Origin: Bacteroides sp.
GTDB taxonomy: Bacteria > Bacteroidota > Bacteroidia > Bacteroidales > Bacteroidaceae
Assembly (NCBI GenBank): GCA_022648295.1
Contig: JALCME010000001.1
Coordinates: 310,001-374,000 of the forward strand
Length of the DNA stretch: 64,000 bases
Reading direction: 5' to 3'
This document shows positions 36,979 to 44,891 of this stretch, piece after piece. The position numbers and the translations under genes were made by a program. The first letter of the stretch is position 1, and every line of letters begins with the position of its first letter. The notes under the pieces were generated by a model. It saw nothing but the letters and a program-made list of their open reading frames with translations. It did not search any database and was not told where the DNA came from.

Positions 36979-37951
36979 TGTTAACTAAATTACAAGCAAT
37001 GGAAATTGCGGCATAATCGCCAATATTCTCTCCTAACTGTGCCGGTTTTATCTGGCAAACATTCAAGGATTGACCAAGAGCTTCTTTTTTTATGATCTCT
37101 TCAACCGCCGAATTGAATAGATTTACATTACGGGCATATATGCTTCCGATAACAATGCACTCCGGATTCAATATGTCTATCAAAATAGAAAGCCCTTTGC
37201 CCAGATATACAGCCGATGTTCTGATTATACCATTAGCTAATTGATCTCCCTTGTTAGCCTGCTCTGCAACTATTTGAGCCGATATACATTCTATTTCATC
37301 AAATGAACACCAATTTACACTCCCACCTTGTTGATAAAGTTCCAAAAGTCTTGCTTTGGCTATTTGAGCAATTCCACCACCACTAGCAAATCCTTCAAAC
37401 GAACCCTGTTTTCCATAACCAACCGGTCCAAAATCTGCTAATCTTATATGTCCTATTTCTCCAGCATTATCATTAGCCCCACTATACAATTCACCATTAA
37501 GAATCAGTCCTGCACCTAGCCCCGTACCAAATGTTAGAAAGATCATATCCTTAGTTCCCATGCCTGCACCATATTTCCATTCTGCTAAGGCACAAGCGTT
37601 TGCATCATTCTGAATGGCACATGGTATTCCTAACTTGTTTTTTATCATACTCACAATAGGTATGTTTTTCCAATCCGGTAGATTAGGAGGAGACATAATG
37701 ATGCCCTGCTTACTATCCAAGGGACCTCCGCAACTTATACCAATAGCTGAAATATCTCCATAAGTCATTTTATTCTTGTATATAATTTCATCCAAACAGG
37801 AAAATATATTATCAATCGTTTCTTGCACCTTTGTCGTTTTAAGGACCAATTTCTGTATTATACTTATACTATGATCCATATTTTCTTTAGCATAAATAAT
37901 AGCTGTTTTTGTTCCTCCTATATCAATCCCTAAGAAATTCTTTCCATCCAT
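36962..37951 (-). CDS. ROK-family sugar kinase (lacks the zinc-binding cysteines)
   Basis: 329 residues. It has an ATP phosphate-1 motif near the N-terminus (LGIDIGGTKTAIIYA), the catalytic-region IQNDANACALAEWKYG with the general-base aspartate in NDAN, and the FLTFGTGLGAGLILNGELYSG segment. The EIGHIRL motif is present. The usual ROK zinc motif CxCGxxGCxE is replaced by a stretch GYGKQGSFEGFASGGG with no cysteine, so metal binding there is lost. It has no N-terminal helix-turn-helix, hence an enzyme and not a regulator. I infer phosphorylation of the sugar delivered by the MFS permease, feeding the isomerase that overlaps its 3' end. Confidence 0.92.
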   Translation of the reverse strand: MDGKNFLGIDIGGTKTAIIYAKENMDHSISIIQKLVLKTTKVQETIDNIFSCLDEIIYKNKMTYGDISAIGISCGGPLDSKQGIIMSPPNLPDWKNIPIVSMIKNKLGIPCAIQNDANACALAEWKYGAGMGTKDMIFLTFGTGLGAGLILNGELYSGANDNAGEIGHIRLADFGPVGYGKQGSFEGFASGGGIAQIAKARLLELYQQGGSVNWCSFDEIECISAQIVAEQANKGDQLANGIIRTSAVYLGKGLSILIDILNPECIVIGSIYARNVNLFNSAVEEIIKKEALGQSLNVCQIKPAQLGENIGDYAAISIACNLVNNEVYA

Positions 37952-38057
37952 ATTATTTTATTTAAGATTAAACTACAAATCTGATTGCATGTATAAAACG
38001 ACAAAAAAAGAATAAACCCCTAAGCTTATTCATGAAAAATCACTTTCAACAAGAATT

Positions 38058-40313
38058 CTAATCAAAAAAGTTTTTCCTCTTTGCTGAAACCATATCAAAT
38101 TGCATGATACCTCCATTCATAATTTCTTCGTACGATATAGAGAATCTTTTCAATTTTCTTCCATTTAGCGTTACAGAACCGATATATTTATTTCTAGAAG
38201 AGATATGATTAGCCTTCATTTCAAAGACCTTTCCATTTGGTAAGAGTAATTTCATTTCCTTAACTTGAGGAGCTCCTATTATATATTCTCCTGATACGGG
38301 ATCAACAGGATAAAAACCTAAGGCTGAAAAAATATACCAAGCCGACATTTGTCCACAATCATCATTACCACACAAACCATCTCTCTTAGGCAAATAAAAT
38401 TGGTCAAATATCTGACGAATTATTTTTTGTGTTTTATATGCATCTTTAGTATAATCATAAAGGTACGCAATGTGATGACTAGGCTCATTACCATGAGCAT
38501 ATTGCCCTATCATGCCCGTAACATCACCATGGAAACCACTACTAAGAGAATGAATATCTAAAAAAAAGAGAGAGTCGAGTTTATTTTCAAAATTGTTTTT
38601 ACCCCCCATTAATTTTACAAGTTTAGGTATATCATGCTGAACATGCCACGTATACTGCCATGCGTTGGCTTCGGTATAATCTCCTCCGCTTGTTCCAGCA
38701 TGAGAGAGTAAAAAAGGATCAAAAGGAGTGCGCCAATCTCCTTTTGAGTTTTTTGCTCTCATTAATTTCGTTGAAGGATCAAAAAGATTCTGATAATTAT
38801 GAGCGCGCTGGCTAAAGAAAGATTGTCTATTCAAATCTTGTTCTTTCCCAGCAATCAACGAAGCGCAATAATCGTCATAGCAATGTTCCATTGTTCGCGA
38901 AACAGACTCAACAGCAAGTAAATCACAAGGATAATAACCATACTTATTATATATCTCCCAATTTGACTTGGGATGAGATTTTGTTAATGAAGCATAGATT
39001 GCTTCTGCTGCTTTTTCTCTTTCATTTGGAATCATCCCTTTCAAGTATGCATCTGCCACTACAGGAACCGCATGATTTCCAATCATACACCATGTTTCAT
39101 TTTGCCCATACTCATTTGTGCATAGTATACCACGCTGATCATATGTATCCAATATTGATTTTACAAATTCTGTATTCTTCTCAGGAAACATTAGAATATA
39201 GAATGGATGTGCAGCCCGATAAGTATCCCACAATGAAAAATTAGTATAACGGTCAGATCCCTTATTCATCCTTGTTCCATCAGACAAACAATATGTGCCA
39301 TCCACATCTGTTATTTTATTGGGCATCAGCAAGGCATGATAGAAAGCGGTATAAAACGATGTCCTTTGTCCAGCATTTAAAGGTTTAATCTCTATTCTAT
39401 TAAGATATTTATTCCACACTATTGCAGCATTTTCCCGGACTTGTTCAAAGTTCCATCCTCCAATTTCTTTCATCATATTCATTTTAGCCCCATCAATTCC
39501 TGTTGTTGATAAAGCAACTTTGACCAGAATCGCCTCATTGTCTTCAGTTCCAAATTTGATAAAAAGCTTTGTATTCTTCCCTGTTACACACTTCTTTGTC
39601 GATATGGTGCTATCGGAAAATGAAATAGAACTCGTGACAGGTTTGGACAAGACTGCATAAAAGTAAAAAGTATGATCTTCTGCAAATCCCTTAGAGCGTC
39701 TCTTTCCTACAATAGTTGTATCATTTAACAAAGAAATGCTTGTCTCTATCGGAATATCACCAATACCATGTCCAAGATCAAAAATAATTCCTGATTGTTG
39801 AGATTTAGGAAAGGTATATCGATGAAGAGCAACTCTGTCTGTTGCGGTTAATTCTACTTTAACATTATAATCATCTAAAAAGACTTTATAATATCCGGGA
39901 TGGGCCTCTTCTGTAGCATGAGAAAAATGGGAACGATACCCTGTTGATGTATCTGTAGCTAATCCTCTGCAAAAAGGGACATTTCCTGTTACTGGCATAA
40001 GCATAATATCGCCCATATCGGGGCATCCTGTCCCACTAAAATGAGTATGAGAAAACCCAATAATTGAAGAATCAGCATCACAATAGCCCGAGCAATGTTC
40101 CCAAGTATCAGTCCCGGTATCGGGACCAACCTGAACCATACCGAAAGGTAGCTGAGCTGCTGGATGAGTATGACCAACATATGCCGTTCCGATAAAGGGA
40201 TCCACAAAGTCTGATAGTTGTTTTTGAGCAAATAACGCCCCATTTGCACTAATATAGCTATAAACTATTAGCACAAGTAAACCATTCCATCTACAAGGTT
40301 TATTCATAATCAA
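38058..40313 (-). CDS. GH92 family exo-alpha-mannosidase, secreted
   Basis: 751 residues with a signal segment (GLLVLIVYSYISANGALFA). It is typical of the family: FVDPFIGTAYVGHTHPAAQLPFGMVQ at the N-terminus, FSHTHFSGTGCPDMGDIMLMP, and YAHGNEPSHHIAYLYDY and GLCGNDDCGQMSAWYIFSA in the catalytic domain. It is clearly related to the protein at 22738-24990 but diverged, so different linkages are likely. It lies between the CE1-type esterase and the ROK kinase, 106 bp upstream of the latter. Location is probably periplasmic or surface, judged only from the signal peptide. Confidence 0.95.
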   Translation of the reverse strand: MIMNKPCRWNGLLVLIVYSYISANGALFAQKQLSDFVDPFIGTAYVGHTHPAAQLPFGMVQVGPDTGTDTWEHCSGYCDADSSIIGFSHTHFSGTGCPDMGDIMLMPVTGNVPFCRGLATDTSTGYRSHFSHATEEAHPGYYKVFLDDYNVKVELTATDRVALHRYTFPKSQQSGIIFDLGHGIGDIPIETSISLLNDTTIVGKRRSKGFAEDHTFYFYAVLSKPVTSSISFSDSTISTKKCVTGKNTKLFIKFGTEDNEAILVKVALSTTGIDGAKMNMMKEIGGWNFEQVRENAAIVWNKYLNRIEIKPLNAGQRTSFYTAFYHALLMPNKITDVDGTYCLSDGTRMNKGSDRYTNFSLWDTYRAAHPFYILMFPEKNTEFVKSILDTYDQRGILCTNEYGQNETWCMIGNHAVPVVADAYLKGMIPNEREKAAEAIYASLTKSHPKSNWEIYNKYGYYPCDLLAVESVSRTMEHCYDDYCASLIAGKEQDLNRQSFFSQRAHNYQNLFDPSTKLMRAKNSKGDWRTPFDPFLLSHAGTSGGDYTEANAWQYTWHVQHDIPKLVKLMGGKNNFENKLDSLFFLDIHSLSSGFHGDVTGMIGQYAHGNEPSHHIAYLYDYTKDAYKTQKIIRQIFDQFYLPKRDGLCGNDDCGQMSAWYIFSALGFYPVDPVSGEYIIGAPQVKEMKLLLPNGKVFEMKANHISSRNKYIGSVTLNGRKLKRFSISYEEIMNGGIMQFDMVSAKRKNFFD

Positions 40314-40362
40314 ATTTTGAGTCTATAGGTTATTATATAATCATTTCCAATCCATAGTGAGT

Positions 40363-41220
40363 TTACTGTCCAAAATTTGCCGAAATAAAAGGCAAAGCAA
40401 TACATAATGAAGAATGCCAATATTCCCAATTATGACTTCCATCACGAACGCGAAATTCGCATGGTACTTGAGCCCTTCTCATTTCTTTATAAAATTTGGT
40501 ATTTACATCCAATAAAAAATCATCATCTCCACAATCAACAAACCAATGCACTGTACGTAGTTCTTTTAACGTGGTTTCATCAGCGTATGAAACCAAGCCA
40601 ATACAATCGTTAGCTAATACAGACCTCCCGAATTCTGCCATTCTCTTGTCCATAACAGGTTGACGCTTTTGCTTAGGTAAAGACATCAGAGCGCTCATGG
40701 CATAAACAGACGAAAATAGTTCAGGATGTTTCAACGCATAAGCAATAGCCCCACCTCCACCCATGGAATACCCGGCGATGGCACGATGAAATTTATCGCT
40801 ATGTATCCGGTATGTTCTTTCAATAAAAGGAATAAATTCATCAAAGAAAAAAGTTTCATAAGGCCAACCTTCTACATTAAAATATCCATCTTTCGGAGTA
40901 CTCGCATCTGGAACTACAATAATCATCTCAACGGCCTTTTCACTATTAATTATACGGTCAGCTATATTTTGCAAATCACCTTCTTTTATCCAGCCCTTAT
41001 GGTTATCATATAAACCATGTAAAAGGTAGAGGACAGGATATTTTTTATCCTTCTGCATTGAATAACTTTTAGGCAAATAAACCGAATACTTCCGCGTTGC
41101 GTTTAATATCTCGCTTTTTAAACAGGCTTCTTTAATTTGACCAACTCCTATAGATTGAGAAAAGAGCTCAGTAGAAAATAACAGAAAGCACAGAATGACA
41201 AAAAAATTACTTCGTTTCAT
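40363..41220 (-). CDS. Secreted alpha/beta-hydrolase esterase, esterase-D/CE1-like
   Basis: 285 residues with a signal peptide (FVILCFLLFSTELFSQ). The fold is shown by YPVLYLLHGLYDNHKGWI (oxyanion-hole region), the nucleophile motif AIAGYSMGGGGAIAYALKHP, FVDCGDDDFLLDV (acid) and RDGSHNWEYW (histidine). This is the putative-esterase family that includes feruloyl and acetyl esterases (CE1) and S-formylglutathione hydrolase. In this locus removal of an acyl group from the glycan is the likely job. It lies 46 bp downstream of the calcineurin-type gene. Confidence 0.9.
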   Translation of the reverse strand: MKRSNFFVILCFLLFSTELFSQSIGVGQIKEACLKSEILNATRKYSVYLPKSYSMQKDKKYPVLYLLHGLYDNHKGWIKEGDLQNIADRIINSEKAVEMIIVVPDASTPKDGYFNVEGWPYETFFFDEFIPFIERTYRIHSDKFHRAIAGYSMGGGGAIAYALKHPELFSSVYAMSALMSLPKQKRQPVMDKRMAEFGRSVLANDCIGLVSYADETTLKELRTVHWFVDCGDDDFLLDVNTKFYKEMRRAQVPCEFRVRDGSHNWEYWHSSLCIALPFISANFGQ

Positions 41221-41266
41221 TTTATATCTTCATTAAATAAGTAATAGCTCTAGGAATGCATGTTTA

Positions 41267-42718
41267 CTATTGTGGAACAAACAACATAGAGTCCGGAATT
41301 AATTGATAGACTGTGCCTTTATCACAAAACCCAACATCCAGACGGCAGCCCCATTCATCTTGGAAATAGAGTATACGAAACCTATGAAAGCCTTCATCTA
41401 ATGCGACCTTTCCAGATGCATAAAATCCGGTTGAATTATTATTATCAACAACTAAATTCCCATCAATATACAGCTTAGAACAGTCATCAGATATCGTACA
41501 AAAGCTATATACCCCTTTTTTCCCTATATCAATAAAAGAATTAAAATCATATGCAAAACCAGATTTTACCGGAGCCTCCTTTATAGATAGCTTGTCCATA
41601 ACTCCATTTACTCTCTTAACAGCTGTAGTTGTATCATTGAATGATTTAAACGTCCCTTCGTAATAGGTATACGCCACTCCATGCTTCTGTGACTTGGTTT
41701 GTACTGCTGGAAGATAATGCATATTCTGTTCATCCACAGATGATATACCCGAGGGATAATGAAAAAATAGTTCCTTTCCTTCAGGAGTGCATATCCATGT
41801 ATCAAATCTAAAAGGTTCTTCTTTCATCTCAATTATTCTTGCACCATGTGTAAGTGAGCCATAAGTATCAAAGCCTGTAGCTCTTCCATAAGCAAGTGCA
41901 ACGTCAAAGTCCAGACCAACAAAATCATTATCATGTTCATGACCAGCAAAGACTCCTTTTACATCTTGCATATCGACAAAAGAGCCAAATAAACCAGAAT
42001 TGATTCGAGGAGAGGAGACGTCTTCCCCATAATGTCCAATTGTTGAAGGTTTATTTAAAACTTCTTTATATTCAGGTAGAGGAATATGAAGGAAGGCCAG
42101 AGCAGGTAACGGTTTATTATTGTTTTGCTTAGTAAACTTCTTACTTTGGCGGCGATACCACTCAATCTGGTTGAAATGTACCCAATCATAAGACCCATAA
42201 AGAGTATTTTGTTGATATGAATTTGAATCAAAGCAATATAATAGGGCAGATATAGTAGATCTCTTTCCCCAAATAGGTAATACATAATTCCCCGCACCAT
42301 AAATATCATCAGGCCCTTTTTCCCCAACAAAATAAGGAGATTGAGCCAAAATCTCAAATATTCCACTCCGAGTAATCTCCGTACCTCCTTCTGCATCATG
42401 ATTACCCAAAACAACAGCAAATGGAACTCCTGCATCTTCAAAGATTTTAGGGATATCACGCCATGGCCGCCTTGAGGGTAACTTCCAGACAACATCGCCT
42501 GTCAAAATAGCAAGATCTGGTTTTTCTGTTTTTAAAACATATTTTATAGTAGAAGCTGTTTTAGAGCAATTCGGTGATCCATCAATCCAATGCAAATCCG
42601 TAAATTGAGCTATTTTGAATTTTCCCTCTTTATTGAATTCTAACCGATGCCTATTCTGGCCGGAAATATTGAAGCAAATGTATACTGCAATAATGAGTGC
42701 AATAGTTTTTTTTATCAT
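41267..42718 (-). CDS. Calcineurin-like metallophosphoesterase with C-terminal PA14-like domain, secreted
   Basis: 483 residues from the ATG at 42718, where a signal peptide begins (MIKKTIALIIAVYICFNISGQ); an in-frame ATG at 42778 would overlap the upstream gene and bury the signal. The dinuclear metal motifs are in order: QFTDLHWID, ILTGDVVW, VLGNHDAEGG and FAGHEHDND. After about residue 370 a beta-sandwich resembles PA14 or a related carbohydrate-binding module (GVYSFCTISDDCSKLYIDG, VDNNN, ALDEGFHRFRILYF). I infer a phosphatase or phosphodiesterase tethered to its glycan substrate. It lies 20 bp after the EEP gene. Confidence 0.9.
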   Translation of the reverse strand: MIKKTIALIIAVYICFNISGQNRHRLEFNKEGKFKIAQFTDLHWIDGSPNCSKTASTIKYVLKTEKPDLAILTGDVVWKLPSRRPWRDIPKIFEDAGVPFAVVLGNHDAEGGTEITRSGIFEILAQSPYFVGEKGPDDIYGAGNYVLPIWGKRSTISALLYCFDSNSYQQNTLYGSYDWVHFNQIEWYRRQSKKFTKQNNNKPLPALAFLHIPLPEYKEVLNKPSTIGHYGEDVSSPRINSGLFGSFVDMQDVKGVFAGHEHDNDFVGLDFDVALAYGRATGFDTYGSLTHGARIIEMKEEPFRFDTWICTPEGKELFFHYPSGISSVDEQNMHYLPAVQTKSQKHGVAYTYYEGTFKSFNDTTTAVKRVNGVMDKLSIKEAPVKSGFAYDFNSFIDIGKKGVYSFCTISDDCSKLYIDGNLVVDNNNSTGFYASGKVALDEGFHRFRILYFQDEWGCRLDVGFCDKGTVYQLIPDSMLFVPQ

Positions 42719-42738
42719 AATACTAAATAATTTAAAAT

Positions 42739-43695
42739 CTATTGAATATGAAAAGACTTCGAATCCGCTTTTTTCCAAAAACTCAGTTTAACTTCCACCG
42801 GAAAATGATCGGAAGGTACGCGTGCCTGATAAGTTTCCACAGAAGCCTCTTTAGGAACATATTTTACATCAGCTCGCTCTTTAGCATTCCCTTTACTCCT
42901 ATAGGTATCTGTCAATACCCCGTATTTAATAACATGAAAACCGGGTGAAACAAAGATATGATCTATACGATCCTCAGTAAAATCATTAGGATTAAATCCA
43001 TTAAAAGTCCCATTAGTAATATATCGTAAATCTGATATTTCATAAGAATCATAAAGATTTCCCTGGGTAATAAGTGCCTTATATGATTTACTATACTGAT
43101 CTACATTAAAATCTCCAGTAAGGATAGCCGGCAAATTTTTATTAATCTCTTTCATTTTCTTCTGAACCAAATAAGCACTTTCAACCCGTGCTTTCTCACC
43201 TCTATCATCCATATGCAGATTAAAGAATAAGAACTCAAATCCGGTATCCTTGCATTTGAAATGCCCCCAACTGCAAATACGCGGTAAAGAAGCATCCCAC
43301 CCCCGACTTGGTTTTTCAGGAGTTTCCGATAACCAAAAATCACCTTTTTGCAATAGCTCAAACTTATCTGTCCGATAGAAGATTGCAGAATGCTCCCCCC
43401 GATCCTTCCCATCATCACGACCTACACCGATGTAATCGTAATGAGGAAGAGCCTTTTTTAAATCCTTCAATTGGTGAAAAAGACATTCCTGGGTTCCAAA
43501 AATATCAAATCCATGAAATTCCACCATTTTGGCAATCACAGGATAACGCTGTCCCCAGCCATTGCCAGAAACTGAATCAGAAGAATTAGCATACCGCATA
43601 TTATAAGTAGCTACAGTAAAGGTTATAGGCCGAAAAGTCTGACAACCTGCTAATAAGCAAGCTACTCCGACAATAAAATAATGCTTTAATTTCAT
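42739..43695 (-). CDS. Endonuclease/exonuclease/phosphatase (EEP)-superfamily lipoprotein
   Basis: 318 residues with a lipoprotein signal ending LLAGC. The EEP metal and catalytic motifs are all visible: ATYNMRYAN, FGTQECLFHQL (E70), FFNLHMDDRG, LTGDFNVDQY, DRIDHIFVSPG and PSDHFPVEVKL. The superfamily includes DNases, inositol-polyphosphate phosphatases and sphingomyelinases. Lipid anchoring and the gene context point to an extracellular phosphate-ester substrate, not DNA. Comparable EEP genes are known, from memory, in Bacteroides yeast-mannan loci. It is the first gene of the large minus-strand locus; its upstream region holds no strong TAnnTTTG promoter close by. Confidence 0.9.
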   Translation of the reverse strand: MKLKHYFIVGVACLLAGCQTFRPITFTVATYNMRYANSSDSVSGNGWGQRYPVIAKMVEFHGFDIFGTQECLFHQLKDLKKALPHYDYIGVGRDDGKDRGEHSAIFYRTDKFELLQKGDFWLSETPEKPSRGWDASLPRICSWGHFKCKDTGFEFLFFNLHMDDRGEKARVESAYLVQKKMKEINKNLPAILTGDFNVDQYSKSYKALITQGNLYDSYEISDLRYITNGTFNGFNPNDFTEDRIDHIFVSPGFHVIKYGVLTDTYRSKGNAKERADVKYVPKEASVETYQARVPSDHFPVEVKLSFWKKADSKSFHIQ

Positions 43696-44034
43696 AATTA
43701 TATCTTTAATTCAAAATTAGCTCAAACCTGCAATAGGTTAACATATACCGCGAAATATCTTACTATTATAAAGACTATAACAATAACACAGTCACGAGAA
43801 TCATATTTATAAAACGGTAAAAGAAGAATAACCCCCCAAGCAGTTTCAAAAAAAATATTCGGGTAATATTAAAAACTTCGTATTTCAGACTTTTCTAGAG
43901 CTGTTATTAGCAACTACCCCATCATAAAACAGTATGATTAACCCAAGAATGTCAAAATAAGGAATGGGAGTCTTCACAAAAATATAGTATTTATATCTTT
44001 TGAATTTAATAAAAAAAGAAAGTATATATAAAAA
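43696..44034. other. AT-rich intergenic region upstream of the large locus
   Basis: No coding potential is evident. The region must contain the promoter of the EEP-led operon. One leftward TATTTTTG box occurs at 43984-43977 (complement), but it is about 275 bp from the EEP start and has no -33 partner, so I do not assign it. No copy of the LacI-type palindrome is present here. Confidence 0.4.
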
Positions 44035-44085
44035 ACTATCCCACAATAAATCTTATCTTATGGATAAGATTTATTGTGGGATAGT
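44035..44085 (-). terminator. Perfect 23-bp-stem intrinsic terminator after the dnaE-trxA side
   Basis: The arms 44035-44057 and 44063-44085 are perfectly complementary with a 5-base loop. On the minus strand the stem is followed by five T residues (complement of 44030-44034) and an A/T run. It begins 22 bp after the stop of the small acidic protein gene. It should end leftward transcription before the large locus and insulate the two regions. Confidence 0.92.
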
Positions 44086-44106
44086 ACTAATAAATTCTAT
44101 TAAGTT

Positions 44107-44442
44107 CTATTGATCCTTGTCCAAAGACTCCGTATATTCTATTTCACCTTGAACCACAAAGAGAATTTCATCGCGGTCATAAGTTCCCATTTCGTCTTTG
44201 CGGGCTTCTCCTATAATATAATCCACGATTTTTCCCAAATCAATATTAATGTATCCCTCAGCGTCAGCCTCAGCATCCAAGATTCCACTTTCTGAATAAT
44301 ATTCGTCTATCAAGTCCAGAAAATAGTATAACTCATCATCAGAGAACTTGTCTTTCAAGTCTTGCGGCAAATAATTTTTGATAAACTCAACGGTCTTTTC
44401 ATCATCAAGATCATCTTCTAAAAAGTCGTCATCAGGTCTCAT
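44107..44442 (-). CDS. Small acidic protein of unknown function
   Basis: 111 residues, strongly acidic (start MRPDDDFLEDDLDDE), soluble and mostly helical, with no signal peptide. A segment LKDKFSDDELYYFLDLIDEYY and a final EGEIEYTESLDKDQ are the most distinctive. I recognise it only as a Bacteroidales conserved protein found beside thioredoxin. It follows trxA by 41 bp and ends just before a strong terminator, so it is likely cotranscribed with trxA. No function can be assigned. Confidence 0.8.
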   Translation of the reverse strand: MRPDDDFLEDDLDDEKTVEFIKNYLPQDLKDKFSDDELYYFLDLIDEYYSESGILDAEADAEGYINIDLGKIVDYIIGEARKDEMGTYDRDEILFVVQGEIEYTESLDKDQ

Positions 44443-44483
44443 AGGTTATATTTTTAAAGGTTAAGAATCACCTCAGTATTTTA

Positions 44484-44798
44484 TTACAGCAATGCTTTCA
44501 CTTTGGTATCAAAAGCAGACTTAGTTGTAGAACCCACCTGTTTATCTACCATCTTACCATCTTTGAAAAATAAAACAGTAGGAATATTACGAATGCCAAA
44601 CTCAGCTGGCAAGTCACCATTCTGATCTACATCACATTTACCAATCAGAACTTGATCTTTATACTCTTCTGCCAATTCTTCAATAATAGGACCTACCATT
44701 TTACACGGACCACACCACGGAGCCCAAAAGTCTATTACCACAGGCTTACCCTTTGCAAGGATTTCCTGAAAATTGCTGTCTGTAATTTCTAAAGCCAT
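44484..44798 (-). CDS. trxA: Thioredoxin
   Basis: 104 residues, the canonical size, without a signal peptide. The redox site is FWAPWCGPCKMVGP (C29 and C32), with the buried aspartate in VIDFW and the cis-proline loop RNIPTVLFFKDG. It is a cytoplasmic protein disulfide reductase reduced by thioredoxin reductase. A promoter box within the end of dnaE (44863-44870, complement) suggests its own transcript. Confidence 0.97.
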   Translation of the reverse strand: MALEITDSNFQEILAKGKPVVIDFWAPWCGPCKMVGPIIEELAEEYKDQVLIGKCDVDQNGDLPAEFGIRNIPTVLFFKDGKMVDKQVGSTTKSAFDTKVKALL

Positions 44799-44862
44799 TT
44801 TTACAATTAGTCATTTAAATGTTTAACAATTCAGAAACCTATTTCTCATAAATTTCTGGAAG

Positions 44863-44891
44863 CAAAGATAATTAATTTATCCGGAAATCAA
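44863..44891 (-). promoter_or_regulatory. Probable trxA promoter
   Basis: On the minus strand TATCTTTG (complement of 44863-44870) fits the -7 box, with TTG at 44891-44889 spaced 18 bp upstream. It overlaps the last codons of dnaE and leaves a leader of about 60 bases before the trxA ATG. Confidence 0.55.

Noticed and set aside
43977..43984. Leftward TATTTTTG box as promoter of the large locus.
   Set aside because: It is about 275 bp from the first gene and lacks a -33 box; in A/T-rich DNA such an octamer is expected by chance.
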